Of a DNA stretch of 64,000 bases, positions 48,501-60,054 are shown in pieces (positions within the stretch are counted from its first letter, which is position 1; every line of letters begins with the position of its first letter). Origin of the DNA: Zhengitettix transpicula (lineage: Eukaryota > Arthropoda > Insecta > Orthoptera > Tetrigidae); assembly GCA_037074705.1 (NCBI GenBank), contig CM073591.1:97764532-97828531 (forward strand), read 5' to 3'. A program made the translations under genes and the position numbers. The notes beneath the pieces were generated by a model. That model saw only the letters and a program-made list of their open reading frames with translations. It was not told where the DNA came from and searched no databases.

Positions 48501-51500
48501 ATTTTATATAGGATTGCGCTGATCCTGATACAGGAGCTATTGGAAAATGTTGTCGTGATCCAAATTATAAAGATCCATGGCCTGGCGGAATGATGATGCC
48601 AGGAACTCATCCTCACACTGATGGACTTGGTCACTCTCCTGATACATTTAGCTGTAGTCAACCTGCTGTATGTGTACAGTCATCTCAGTGTAATGGCCAG
48701 AATCAAATCCAACCCATTAAGGTAAGAAGAATCACAATCAAAATGAAAATATTTTTTTAAAAAAATAGAAATATTTTATTTCAGCAAAGATTTTTGTGTA
48801 TAAAATTTCTATAGATGATTTGATTAGTTTATTTGTCTGTGATGAAAGTAAAATAATTAGAAAAATAACAGAAAAAAATAATTGCTAAATAAATACCCAC
48901 AATGTTTCTGAAATTCTCGTTTCGTCAGGTGTTTCACGTAAAGGAAGAGCTATTACAACAACACAACCACACAAACCAAGTTATTGTTGTATTTATACTC
49001 ACAATTTTAATTATATTGTTTTGATGTAATTAGGGTCAGGCTAGAATGTTATGTCATGTGAATGGCAAGGAAATTACCTTAGAAAAATTATCACAGATAT
49101 GAGCATTTCATAAGCAAAAATAATCTAGTATGTTATTATATATATGTATGTATGTGTGTATTAAAATTCTTAACTATGTATTCTCTCATTTCTCTGAAAG
49201 ATTCAAATTTCAAAATTTTATGCTTTAATATCTTATTTATAAATTGGCACTCACATTTAATTATGAGAATATGATAGATTAAAAAGCAGTGATTGATTTA
49301 ATGTTTATTTATATTTTACAGACTTGCCACATTCCTCTCAATGGAAATTCAGGAGTATGTTGCCTGCAAACTGCATCTTACAACCCACCAAATCAAATTA
49401 GTTCAGTGAAAGCTGATATTGATTATCCAAAACAATCTTTTACAAATTACCCAACAGTTTCTAACAAACCGCTAAACACACATAATTCTGCATTCCCTGG
49501 ATCACAAGGAGTCTCAAGCAACCAAATTCCATCACAGCCTGAAAACAATGTATTCCAATCTGGGTCATTTAATTCTGGTCCCAGTACATCATCAATACAA
49601 AAGCCAAGTGTTACTGTTACAATACCACAGCAAATTGATTCACAAAGAGGACAACCTGAAAGACCTATAAACGTTAACTTGGAAATTCCAGGAACAATTC
49701 CTTCTAAGGAAAATAGTTTTCTTGGAGGTCAATATGTAACTACAGAATCATCCAATGGGTTAAAAAACTCAATTGGAGTTATAAATAATCAATTCACCGG
49801 AGCTGACAATGTTCAAGTTAGTCAACCCCATTCAACCATCTCACATGAAGGAACAGGTTCTGGTTTTCCACATGTGTATAGCACAATTAGTGGAAAAAAC
49901 TGTGGAATTGTAAAATCCAATTTGGTAAGTGCTGTAATTATTTACTTTTCTTTACCATAATGAAAACTAACTTCCAATATATTTTACATATCTTACACAA
50001 ATTAAATACATACAATTCTTGATTTAGCATACATAATCAAAAAAAATTAATCATGTTATCTAAATAATTAAAATATCCTTTCCATAAAACTGTCACAATG
50101 AATTAAAAAACATTTCAAATCTGCATTTAAACAACAATTCTAGAATGAATCATGGTCTGTCTGAACATTTCTCCCTTAAATATAATAACACAATAACTGA
50201 ATTACATTTATAGTGACAATATACATTAATTTTGCTCATGCAATTATACTTTTGTCCCTTCAGAACACTAATGTTCATTTATTAATACTAATGGCAGAGG
50301 TGCTATTGAATATAGCAAATATTATATTGTATACATATTAATTTAATTCCAATAAGTAGAAGATATTGGCACAATAGAGTGTCAAAAGGTCCAAATAAAA
50401 CTGTATTTTTGTATTTAAGATATAATACTGTAAATTTATTATAATTGTTAGTTTTCAACATAGATTGTAGTATTGTTGTGAGTTCAAAAGCACAGCACTA
50501 CAATTCTTCATAATTATAATGTAGATTTTACTGTTATTAAACATCTACTGAGCTTGTTTGGTCTTATTTACATTCTCATTTGTAATGGACAAAATATGTA
50601 TAACAACTTATACATATAATATACATACTAGTAAAGTTCATGCAGCATTGTATGCGTAAGGTGCTACTGAAAAAAAGTTTTTTAGTTTTAATAAGGAACG
50701 TAGGTGTTCCCGGTGTAGTTGCTGGATGAAGTTTTCTCGGGATTCCAACCAGGTAGCGTCTTTTAATATCCACAACGTTTCGATGGCTTGCACCGCCATC
50801 TTCTTCAGTTGAAGTGCCGTTCAAAGTAGGCAGGGCTGTTTATATAGCCCCGACCGTAGTACGAGGGCACGGGCTGTTTCTATTGGCTCTGGTACGTGGG
50901 TGGTAGGGGTGGGCCTTGCTCAGATAGTAGTCTGTGTCCCTATTTATTAGTAGCTCGATGTGGGTGGTTCTAATAGCCACAGCCTCCATAAGAATACTGT
51001 CCCAGAAAATTTCTAACTGGGTCCAGTATCTTGGTGTTTTGAAATTCTATTTTGTGGCTCGTCATGAGTGCATGTTCCGCCACGACTGATTTAGATGGTT
51101 GCTTTAACCGTCAGTGCCGCTGGTGTTCTATCTTCCTTTCCTCAATGGTACGTAGGGTTTGGTCAATGTATTGCAAACCGCAAGATTTGGTAGACCCCTG
51201 GCTTCCTGAGGCCGATTTGGTCTTTAACCGGGCGTAACATATTGTTAACCTTTGTCTGTGGGCGGAAGATCGTTCTGATATTATGCTTCCGCGGGAGTCT
51301 ACTGATGTCCTGTGGCTTGCCCAGAGAAAGGAAGGTACGCTGTTTCGGTGGAGTCGTTTTCTTTGGCATTATTAGCCCTATCCTTTCTAATGGCGTATCC
51401 GATCTGCTGATTGGTGTATCCGTTGACGCGCAGAAATCTCTTCAAATGCTCAATTTCGGACGGTAAACTCTCAGGGTCCGAAATCGTACGGGATCTATGT

Positions 51501-54500
51501 ACCAATGTAGAGATTATGGTTGCCTTCTGTGCAGGATGATGGAAACTGCATGCGTTCAGATACAGATCCGTGTGTGTGTGCTTTCTGTACACACTGTGTC
51601 CTAGAGTGCCGTCCGGCTTTCTCCTAACTAGCACATCTAGAAATGGAAGTTTCGCGTCATTTTCCACTTCCATAGTGAACTATATGATGGGATGTCTGCC
51701 GTTTAGGTGTCTAAGAAGTCTTGCAATGCTTCGGTACCGGGCGGCCAGATGACAAATGTATCGTCCACGTACCTAAAAAGGCAACTCGGTTTCAATTCGG
51801 CCGATTTTAGGGCATCTTCCTCAAGTGTTCCATATAAAAATTGGCGATGGCCGGGGAGAGAGGTCAACCCATTGCCACGCCATCAATCTGTTCATAATAT
51901 TCTCCACCGAACTGAAAGTATGTGGTGGTAAGAACGTGACGGAAAAGTTTCGTAACCCCTGTTGGGAAGTGCTCTTCTAGCAGTTTCAACGTGTCGGCTA
52001 TGGGAACCCTTGTAAAAAGGGAGACTACATCAAAACTAACCATGATGTCATGGGGACCCATACGTATGTCTCGTACGATATCCACAAACTCGGGGGAATT
52101 TATGATGTGGTGTTCGCACTTTCCCACCAGAGAGCTCAGCTTCTTGGTCGCATACTTACGTCACAGAGCCAATGGCGCTTACGATTGGCCGCAGGGATAC
52201 ATTTTTAGTTTTGGTGTGATCCCTTATCACATTTTCAGAAGTGAAAGTGCCAATTATTTGTAATTATTAATAAAGAATGGGAAGGAAAGGGATGTTTCCA
52301 TTGTTTATTTTCATGCCTCACATATGTCAACTAGGTGGTTTCATTGGTTTTGCACAGTTGAACAAGTATCGTTTATTATTTTCAAATATAAATTATAGAG
52401 TTTTAGATTGGACTTAATACTTGTATAGACAACATAAGCCTGGTTTTGAATATATTTTTATATCCTTAGGTGAAAGGGCAAGAAACTTCAGCAAGTGACG
52501 GTGAATTTCCATGGCAAGTTGTTATATTTTCTGATTCAAAACAGAAATCATTATGCAGTGGTGTTCTTATATCAGCAAATGCTGTGCTTACAACTGGTCA
52601 ATGTGTAAAAGGGTGAGAATTTATTATATTAATTAATTAAAACAATATATTGTCTAACATTAACACAGATGTAAATCATCTAGCATATCATTCATTTCAT
52701 TGGAGTATAAAATATTAAAAAATAAGTTATAGAAATAAAATAAGAAACAAAAGATACTAGGCTAGAATCTAAAATTTAAACACAAAAATAATAATTATAA
52801 TGAAAAATATACATCTGTTTTGAACATTAATAAGAAACATATCCAAATACAGACAAAAGAAATGATAAGATAAATACAACTTAACATTTATGGAAACCAA
52901 GCCAATGCTGGCTTTTGAGTTTGTCAACTGTATTGTGTGGTTGTGTTGCTTGGATTCTGCTGAAATCAAAGTTATTTTCACTTAGAGTACTAATAAAATT
53001 AATAATAAAATTTCATGCTTTTATTTCACAGGTCTGAAAGTTCTGATCTCACAATACATATTGGGGTTCTTAACCTTCGAACTAGTGAACCTATTCACAA
53101 GGTGCAAGTTGCGGCAGTTGTAAAACACCCAAGCTTTGATGCAGACACACTGTTCAATGATTTGGCCATTCTAGTTCTTCAAGAATATTTACCATTAAGT
53201 GAAAAAGTCAATGTAATATGTCTGCCTTCACATACAGATCATGCACTGGTTGATCAGAGTAACAGTTGTGTAGCAAGTGGTTGGACAAAATCAGCACTGC
53301 AAGGTAAAATTTTATTGTTTTAGTAGCTTTTTGGATGGGTAACTATTCTCTGTCAGTAATTAGTTGCCTTTCAGGGCAGATATTGCTAAACAAATAGTTG
53401 AAGCCACTCTCTAGGTACCATACTGCAATTAGAAATTATTTCAATGAAATAGTGAAACTTATTTGTATTAGTGGACACAATCCAAATTTCATACTTGGCA
53501 AATAATTTGAAAAAAATAGGTCTACAATCATAAAAGGTTATAATAGAGATTTATATAAAATGCACAAAATATAGACAAGAAGGCATAATTGATAACACAA
53601 GTTCACTTTGTCTCGAATACAGAATGGGTTGGTGCATATGAGTAGAATTATTTCTTCTCAACCGAAATTGTGCAGAGGGTGTAATGTTTTCACATGACAT
53701 AACACATTTGTGTCATGGCCACAACATATATTTATAATAAAAATTATTTGTGTTGGCAAAATATATAGTTTCTATTACAGATTTAAATCTCAAATTATAT
53801 TAAAAAGTACTGAAACATATAGTTTCTTATTAATAATTAATCAGAATCATAATTAACTCTAGAGATGTGATCTACGATTCAATTTAATTTTTGATTCAGC
53901 AATTGAATAATCAAATGAAACAATTTAAATAAATACAGCATACATTGTAAAACTGTTTTACATCTACAATATATTTCCCATTATTATTAAATAAAGAGAA
54001 AGTAGTAATAATAAATTTTTCACAGTTGAGTATAGATATAGTCTGAAGACAGTAGTAGAGAATGACCACTGAAACATCAACAACGAGAAATCTTAACCTG
54101 GTGCCCAACCATGAAACATTTATTAATAATTTACACCGGGAAAGCTTACATTCATTAAAGAGAAAACTAATTTGATGTTTATGTTTTAGGTAAATCTGTC
54201 TATACTTTTAATTTAAAATGAATATTTTTCCAGGCAATGCACCAATTAATGAAAGTTTTCTACACAAAATAAGAGTGAATTTGGTCTCACCTAACAATTG
54301 TGAAGATCTTCTGAGAAAAACATATCTAGGAAAGTACTTTGTTCTGAACAGAAGTTTCTCTTGCAGTATACCAGTCAATGGAGAACAGGAGATGTGCTTA
54401 GTGAGTAATTTGGAAATTATGTAAATTATTGGCTAATGTTACATTATATTTTTAAATTTAAAACTTTTGGGGTTTTCAATATTTCAAAGTATACAATATA

Positions 54501-55271
54501 AGTTTTATTATCTCAGTATAAATATACTTATAGATTGTGTTTTGCTTAGACTATTATTCAACAAATTTGGTAATAATAGGAAATGAAGATTTTCTTAGTG
54601 AACTTTGGTATAAACCATTGTCATCATACGCTTTATGATGATGATGGAGATAGGATCATATTATTATTATTATTATACATAAATTACTACAAACAAACAT
54701 CAATATAAGTCTTTGATTGCCTTAATCATTATGCTACCAAGGCATATTTCTCTTATACTTACATAGACATGTAATCTCTCATTTTGTCTTTGCATGGACT
54801 TTGTTCTGAAACATGGTAATTTCCATATGAGTTACATAGTTTGTAAATCATAAATATTTTTGATTAATGTTATTACAAAAGTGGCAGAATCTTTAATTTT
54901 TTTTATATAATTTAATAATAATGTAAGTTAACACAGTATTTATTTAGACTCAAAATCAATAGATTATTATATAGGTAATTTATTTACAGGTGGATTTAGG
55001 TGCTCCAATATCTTGCCAAGACTTCAGTTCTGGACAGTATATTCTTAGAGGAATATATAGTTGGGATGTTGGATGCCAATCATCTGCCACAGCCCCTACA
55101 GTTCTGGGCTCAGTCGACGTGAAGTGGATTGAGACAGTATTGTCTCAGCCAACACAGGAACTTGCAAAACAGGAACAGAAAGAAATTCTAAGACAACAAC
55201 AACTTGAAGAACAACAAGTTCTTATTGACACAGATAAAAAACCAGGCTTTGCTCAGGGATATGGGAAATAA
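43190..55271 (+). CDS. Secreted multi-clip serine protease homologue with Gly/Pro-rich repeat region (9 coding exons)
   Basis: Coding exons are 43190-45568, 47222-47844, 48174-48396, 48512-48721, 49322-49924, 52470-52612, 53032-53303, 54234-54400 and 54990-55271. All introns are GT-AG, phases agree, and the total is 4,902 bases (1,633 residues plus TAA). The start ATG follows the acceptor TATTGCAG|G directly and opens a signal peptide (MKPRLWLIILLSAY..., likely cut after SSA). Next come 13 Gly/Pro-rich repeats (about residues 122-760). Three six-cysteine clip domains follow: C761-769-775-797-803-804, C1038-1044-1050-1077-1088-1089 and C1123-1129-1135-1147-1158-1159. The trypsin-like domain starts at about residue 1347 (VKGQETSASDGEFPWQV). 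The catalytic His is Gln1390, Asp1437 is kept, and the Ser position is Leu1543, so it should be non-catalytic. A Gln/Glu-rich tail ends the protein. Clip-domain SPHs act extracellularly as cofactors or adhesion/morphogenesis factors (prophenoloxidase cofactors, masquerade, scarface). The CCRDPNYxDPWP motif after clip 2 recalls scarface-type SPHs, but I do not assign orthology. Confidence 0.9.
43550..45440 (+). repeat. Coding minisatellite, 153-bp unit, 13 copies
   Basis: The motif acaggacagt recurs at exactly 153-base spacing (43841, 43994, 44147 and onward), matching a 51-codon unit. Copies 3-8 are nearly identical at the DNA level. Copies 1 and 9-13 are more diverged, so the centre looks recently amplified or homogenised while the edges are older. 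Units 12 and 13 are the most degenerate. Because the unit length is a multiple of three, the other frames also stay open over long stretches. Confidence 0.93.
46383..46500 (+). repeat. 3' fragment of the ~570-bp repeat in intron of the SPH gene
   Basis: ggctaccttcctct, ctttcaaatcccttcctatg, ctattaaaggagagttgcc and catgtagcctgctactct match the unit's 3' end. It is followed by an A-rich tail (aataaataaataaaaa). It lies between exons 2 and 3 of the clip/SPH gene. Confidence 0.75.
47222..47844 (+). CDS. Exon 3 of the SPH gene: second half of clip 1 and Pro/Gln/Asn-rich linker
   Basis: The exon follows the acceptor TTTTAG, starts in phase 0 and ends in phase 2 at TCAG|GTAAGA. Its first codons (VRDCDSTEICCQL) supply Cys 797, 803 and 804 and complete clip domain 1. 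The remainder is a low-complexity linker rich in Pro, Asn, Gln, Ser and Thr with no recognised domain. Confidence 0.88.
48174..48396 (+). CDS. Exon 4 of the SPH gene: first half of clip 2
   Basis: The exon enters in phase 2 after TTTTTAATCAG and leaves in phase 0 at TCA|GTGAGT. It carries C1038, C1044 and C1050 in the pattern HPGCAAALKCVSRSYC, the first three cysteines of a clip domain. The remaining three lie in the next exon, the same intron position as in clip 1. Confidence 0.88.
48512..48721 (+). CDS. Exon 5 of the SPH gene: second half of clip 2, first half of clip 3
   Basis: The exon is 210 bases, phase 0 at both ends (TATATAG| to AAG|GTAAGA). It begins DCADPDTGAIGKCCRDPNY, giving C1077, C1088 and C1089 to finish clip 2. 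DPWPGG follows, a conserved tail seen in scarface-type serine protease homologues. It then starts clip 3 with C1123, C1129 and C1135. Confidence 0.88.
49322..49924 (+). CDS. Exon 6 of the SPH gene: end of clip 3, Ser/Gln-rich linker, linker cysteine
   Basis: The exon is 603 bases in phase 0, after TTTTACAG and before GTAAGT. TCHIPLNGNSGVCCL gives C1147, C1158 and C1159. A long Ser/Asn/Gln/Pro-rich linker follows. Near the end is GKNCGIV, which fits the linker cysteine that in clip proteases stays disulfide-bonded to the catalytic domain after activation cleavage (family knowledge). Confidence 0.88.
50650..52191 (-). mobile_element. Penelope-like element, 5'-truncated, RT plus GIY-YIG remnant, inside intron of the SPH gene
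   Basis: Reading on the minus strand from 52191 there are Penelope reverse-transcriptase blocks: RPIVSAIGS, then SFDVVSLFTRVPI, YFQFGGEYYEQIDGVAMG, the catalytic FRYVDDTFVIW (near 51770), and MEVENDAKLPFLDVLVRRK. Further on is a GIY-YIG endonuclease start (KPGVYQI near 51185, then CGLQYIDQT, where the second motif has Asp for Gly). Several frameshifts and stops make it a pseudogene. It ends with a hammerhead-like motif (50773-50808) and an ACACCGGGAA-type terminus at about 50704-50723. It lies antisense in the 49925-52469 intron. Confidence 0.88.
52470..52612 (+). CDS. Exon 7 of the SPH gene: start of the trypsin-like domain
   Basis: The exon starts in phase 0 after ATCCTTAG and ends in phase 2 at GG|GTGAGA. 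It encodes the N-terminus of the S1 fold (ETSASDGEFPWQVVIF) and the block that normally carries the active His. Here that block reads LTTGQC instead of LTAAHC, so His57 is replaced by Gln (residue 1390). The cysteines of that disulfide remain. Confidence 0.88.
53032..53303 (+). CDS. Exon 8 of the SPH gene: middle of the trypsin-like domain
   Basis: The exon enters in phase 2 after TTTCACAG and ends in phase 1 at CAAG|GTAAAA. It contains HKVQVAAVVKHPSFDADTLFNDLAILVL, with the S1 catalytic Asp preserved (residue 1437), followed by VNVICLPSHTD and SCVASGW, the conserved core of S1 family proteins. Confidence 0.88.
54043..54149 (+). mobile_element. Short Penelope-like terminal fragment in an intron of the SPH gene
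   Basis: CTGAAGACAGT...CACTGAAAC at 54043-54078 is followed by aacctggtgcccaacc and, at 54129-54149, AATTTACACCGGGAAAGCTT, the order seen at the end of the 50.7-52.2 kb element. No coding sequence accompanies it. Confidence 0.55.
54234..54400 (+). CDS. Exon 9 of the SPH gene
   Basis: The exon enters in phase 1 after TTTTTCCAG and ends in phase 0 at TTA|GTGAGT. It encodes HKIRVNLVSPNNCEDLLRKTYLG and SFSCSIPVNGEQEMC, matching the region of S1 homologues between the central disulfide and the active Ser loop. Its last Cys (1539) is the one that precedes the GDSGG position. Confidence 0.85.
54990..55271 (+). CDS. Exon 10 (last) of the SPH gene: dead serine loop and C-terminal tail
   Basis: The exon starts in phase 0 after TATTTACAG and stops at TAA (55269-55271). 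The GDSGGP loop reads VDLGAP, so the nucleophile Ser is Leu1543. SCQDFSSGQYILRGIYSWDVGC and VKWIETVLSQ complete the S1 fold. A ~45-residue Gln/Glu/Lys-rich tail, likely helical, follows. It ends FAQGYGK, echoing the AQGYG at the predicted mature N-terminus. A possible polyadenylation signal AATAAA lies at 55542-55547. Confidence 0.88.
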   Translation: MDLGAPISCQDFSSGQYILRGIYSWDVGCQSSATAPTVLGSVDVKWIETVLSQPTQELAKQEQKEILRQQQLEEQQVLIDTDKKPGFAQGYGK

Positions 55272-57240
55272 GATGGCTCCCATTATGAATGACAAAGACT
55301 ATTTATGCAATTTGTACTTTTTTGCAGACCCAATTTATCCAACCTTGGTGCTATTATTAATCCAGTTTACAATGGATTTTATGCTTGACAATATGTCTGT
55401 GATAGTACTCTCAATTATAGTATCTCATATTGATGGAATAAGCAGGTGATCTCGTTTAATGATTTTTCTTATTAAGTATTATTTATATTTTGTTAATACA
55501 AAATTGTACTGATCAAAATTGAAATCCTTAAAATGTATTTCAATAAATAGTATCACAAAAAAGTAATATAATATGCTTCATTTGGTTTTAGCTATTGACA
55601 ACTTGAGATTTACACTTCAAATAAAACTATTTTATAAGTACCTGATGCATTTACATTTGTATTTAAAATATATATTATTGATAAAACATAATTTCTCCAT
55701 ATGCAAAGAGAGATTTATAATTACACAAAATAAAGATAAATGAAATGTATATGAAGGCTTAATAAAAACATTTAAGAAAATTTCTTTCAAAGACTACTCT
55801 ATCTATAAATATATTTATATTCATAATAATCATTAAATTTGTTTACCAAATGACAACCGATTTCTTTTTTAATTTTACCTTACTTCCACTATTACTTTCT
55901 CAGTCCATCTTATAAGCACCTTTAATTCAATGATGTTTCTATACTTTACTTTTGGATGTCAATAATTTTTCTCCTGTTTTTTATCCAGTAATTCCTGAAA
56001 ACACAACTAAAGAAAGGTTTCAGTAGTACATCAGAGGGTTTGTAATATTTCCCTTTCAGTTTGTTATTCATAATGGATTCAAAAACTGAGGTAGAACTAC
56101 TGCTGTAATGAGATTTTATGTGAGGCTAAAAAATCATATTGTAAATAATGGAACATTTTCTATGAAAAAAAACTTAGAACTTAATCTGGCAATGTGTAAT
56201 AAAAGTATCTTATTATGCTCAGGAGCACTAATTAACTAAAGAGAGAAACTGCACATAATATTTAAAATAAAAAAATTAATTGTCAACATTCTAGTGACTT
56301 AGTAATAAAGGTTTCCAATCATAAAGTAATTATAAACCTGTTTTTTAATGAAAGTAACAAATTGCTACCAAAATAATTTATAACAATTTTTAAAAAATTA
56401 TATCAAAAGTTACAAAAAAAATTATAAATCGTATAGAATTTAAGATATTATTATGTGAATTTAGTGTGTTTATAGTTGTTTTACCCTTTTAGTGTATAGT
56501 GTAGCATATATAGAATATAAATATTAGTATCACACCCGAGGCGTCTATTTATTTATAAGACAGCTTATTTGGTGATGCAGATATGATACAACAAGCACTC
56601 TAAGGAAATGTGAAATTTTTTGCATGTGTATACATGTTAAAACATGCCTTTTCTAGATTTCTGTAAGTAAACCACTTAAATCAGATTTTTCTACCCGCCG
56701 GTCAACGTCAGGATATTTTTTCTTCTGTGGTTTTTTTTCTTGAAAGAAAAATTAAGCGACATTCTCATGGTATTCTAATTGCACTAAAATAATAATTATC
56801 CAATTAATGTGAATTATTGATAAATCAAACCTAATTATATTTACGTTGATTATGTGCAAAATCATAAGCCATTGACTTTGGTCACGTTTAATATTTTTTT
56901 GTTATTTTTTCCGTATTGTATTCACAAAAATACATCTTAAAAAATTATTTTAAAAAATACAGAAAATCATTCACTAAAGGATTAATATGGAACATTTTTG
57001 TTGCATTAAGTTTTAATAAATTTTGTGTAATGTATAAAATTTCAACACTATTCAAATAAAATTCATGGTTTACTTCTATTTTACGTACAGAGGCAACATA
57101 ATGATACAAGTTTTTTTTTGTGTGTGCGTTCTTTTAATCTAGTTGAAAGTGCACGTTCGTTTGCCCTATGTAACATTTTGCAGTTGTGTTGAATAAAATA
57201 TTTTAATAGCCTGATATAACGGTCGTTAATTTATTTAATT
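55272..57240. other. 3' flank of the SPH gene, AT-rich
   Basis: Likely contains the 3' UTR, with AATAAA at 55542 as the first plausible polyadenylation signal. Nothing else is identified. Confidence 0.4.
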
Positions 57241-57243
57241 TAA

Positions 57244-57552
57244 AAGTTATACATAAACAACAGCCAATTTGATGTCAGAAAAAGGATATTTATTTATAGA
57301 AATTAAAGTAAGTTTCGTCGCTAACTTTGCGACTTGTTTCTCTTTAAGTTTAACACTATTTTGATAGTCAGGTCATTATTTCGTGACTGACCTGACGAAA
57401 TATGGCGAAAGTCTAGAGAGAATGGCCTGACTATCAAAATTTTGTTAAACTTCAACGTCAAGAGTTCGCAAAGATCGCGACGAGACAGTTTAATTTTCCA
57501 TAAATAAATATATTTTTTCTGACTTAAAATTAGCTGTTGTTTATTTATAAGT
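57244..57552. repeat. Fold-back element related to the 25.5 kb one
   Basis: The outer left sequence ataaacaacagccaatttga is inverted at the right as aaaattagctgttgtttat. The inner parts tttgatagtcaggtcat and atggcctgactatcaaaa are also inverted, and cgtcgctaactttgcgactt has a diverged partner at 57460-57485. Arms are about 140 bases with more decay than in the other fold-backs. Confidence 0.75.
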
Positions 57553-57565
57553 TGTTTCAATAGTC

Positions 57566-57568
<3 letters not shown>

Positions 57569-57614
<46 letters not shown>
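57569..57614. repeat. (AT)n microsatellite
   Basis: About 23 uninterrupted AT dinucleotides just beyond the 57.24-57.55 kb fold-back. Confidence 0.97.
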
Positions 57615-57616
<2 letters not shown>

Positions 57617-60054
57617 CATAGCCTCATGTATGTAAAATTTCATGGTAATCGACACCTACTTTTGCTGTCCCGAAGCCAAGCCACAATTTAAAATGAAAGT
57701 AATACTATAATGGAAAATTATATAATGAAGGAGCATAAATAAGAACATTTATTGAAACTGACCAAACAATTAATTTATTATTATTTAAAATTATAAAATA
57801 ATTATTCGCCGACTTTTTACATTTATTTCATACAAAAAAAAATTCTCTTGATCTCAGGGTCCTTTTTGGGACTTTAAATAAAGAATATTTTACTCCCTTT
57901 CCAAATAATCAAATTACAAATTAATATTTTACAAATTTTTACCAAAAAAATCGAAATCCGACGATGTTATCTTTAATCTAACGTTTACAAAATTATTTAA
58001 ATGAACTATAACTCCGTTTTTCCTCGTTACCTGGGCAATTGGATCCTTTCATCGACACACACTCTCAATTTAAAAAATAATAAAACAAGCCATTCTTACA
58101 CTGAATTTACACTTCACTTTTGATTTACAATATTGGCGGCACCTCGTAGACGAACTTTACCATCAATTACTCCAATTTCGCAGTGATACCGAAATGCCTC
58201 CTCGTAGAACTTAAGGATTGTTCGTCGAAACTTGTAACACTCAGAAATCTTTCTGAGTCATCAACTGCGTGAATATCGTCCAACTTTACTTTTTAAAAAT
58301 GTCTCGTTTTGTAAGGTTACGACCAAATGCTGTCGTTTCTTATTGCTGACTGCAAAATATAACTTTATTTTTAAAATATTTGAAAACGTCTTTTTAACAC
58401 GACCAATCTCTGTCCTGCTTGACCGCTGCTGACTGTCGAATTTACCAATTCACGCGCGCCATGTCTAAAAAATATCTTAGCCTGCTTCTATAGTCCATTT
58501 TTGTGTCTTTGTGTCTCTTTGCCGATAACAATTCCAGTTCAACAGTTTCTAATTCTTAATATTAATTTAACTTTAATTATTACAATATATATCATTATTT
58601 AATTTAAATTTAAAACATTTCCATTAATACTGACATGAGGTATGTCCACTACACATTATAATATCCATTCCGTTTTTTCGCTAAGTATTATATGTTATCG
58701 TAATTATTTTTTTTAAAAAATTAGCATTTTCTTTCATAAACTCAATTCTTTTGTCATGTCAACTTACTTGAGGTAGTCAATATGTGATGTATTTTTTCTG
58801 ATTGTTTGGGACTTCTAGATAGAAGGGGTCTATAATTTACAAGCCATTTGTGGTATAATTAATCTCCATCAATTTTAGTCAATATTGCTGCCTATAAGTT
58901 TACTAACCTGAACACTGGCATTTACAGGTGAATAGTATCACAAAGCGAAAATTAAATTTTATTTTGGGGCATTCCTGAATCATATAGTAATCCAGTGCCA
59001 GGAATCAGGACATAGATTTGTCCTAGACGACATAGCCACGTATATTAATTAAACCAAAAAATTATTTCAATACAACGTTTCGCCCGAAATTTTGTGACTT
59101 CTTTAGGTAATCAGGTCATATACAGTTTTGAATGTACGCATATATGCTAAATTAGAAGAAATGTTAATTAAGAGCAATGACGGCTGAAGCCGAAATTTCG
59201 GAGAAAAATGCATTCTCGAATATCTCTGTGGATAAATAAAGAGCCAATTAACAGACAGAATGAAGTGATAAAATAAATACCACAGAACGTTTCTGCAATC
59301 CTTGTGACTTTCGTTAAGTGATTAAAAACTTAAGAGCCGTGAGAGCGACACAAGGCTATTAGTATTCCGGGTATCTCCAATACTGACAATTTGGACAGTT
59401 ACATATATATTTGAATTTCTGGGCATTTTTAATTGATTTTTCTGTTAATTTTTAAATTTTTTGGATGTTGTTCAGTTTGCATTGTTGATGGCAGACCCGT
59501 CGAGCGGTTTCCAGATCATTGTTGACTGAGTCGACGCAATGGAATCTGGAGTCTTTGTTGAGACGCACAATGTAATTGGAGGAATTTTCGTAGCCTCGAA
59601 ATGAATCAACAGTTGTGATTGGCTAGTGGAGCAGAATTATCTAGTTGCAGACGACACCGTCGTGGGTGAATATACGTTTTCGTGGCAGAGAGCCGTCATG
59701 TTCATTATAATAGTGTATTTTACAAAATAACATTTATTAGAGAAGAAAGTTACGAAATCTATGGAATTCTACATGTCGAGGATCTAAAGTCTCCTTTCCA
59801 AACTACAGATGCTGAATTGCACTTAAGTGTCCAAAAGCCGCCTCGTCGTGCAAAACTTCAGGGTCAGTTGTTCCTGCAGCCAAAAATCGTAGCACAGAAT
59901 CCAGTTAGCAGTATCATGTGGATGTGTCGACATAGTTACACGGACAAACTACGGTAAAAATACCTAATATCCTACAAGTCTGTTATTCCCGTAAAATAAA
60001 TCAAAATTGGTGAAATTAATATAATTAAAATTCTTGAAATATTATTCAATACTG
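57615..60054. other. AT-rich intergenic sequence
   Basis: No gene supported. 59040-59110 and 59250-59350 contain decayed ends of the acaacgtttcg and caatccttgtgactttcgt repeat families. A frame at 59682-59957 has no recognised domain. Confidence 0.4.

Noticed and set aside
51299..52263. Open frames on both strands within 51-52.3 kb as possible host genes
   Set aside because: The minus-strand ones are broken pieces of a Penelope-like RT/endonuclease, and the plus-strand ones are their shadows.
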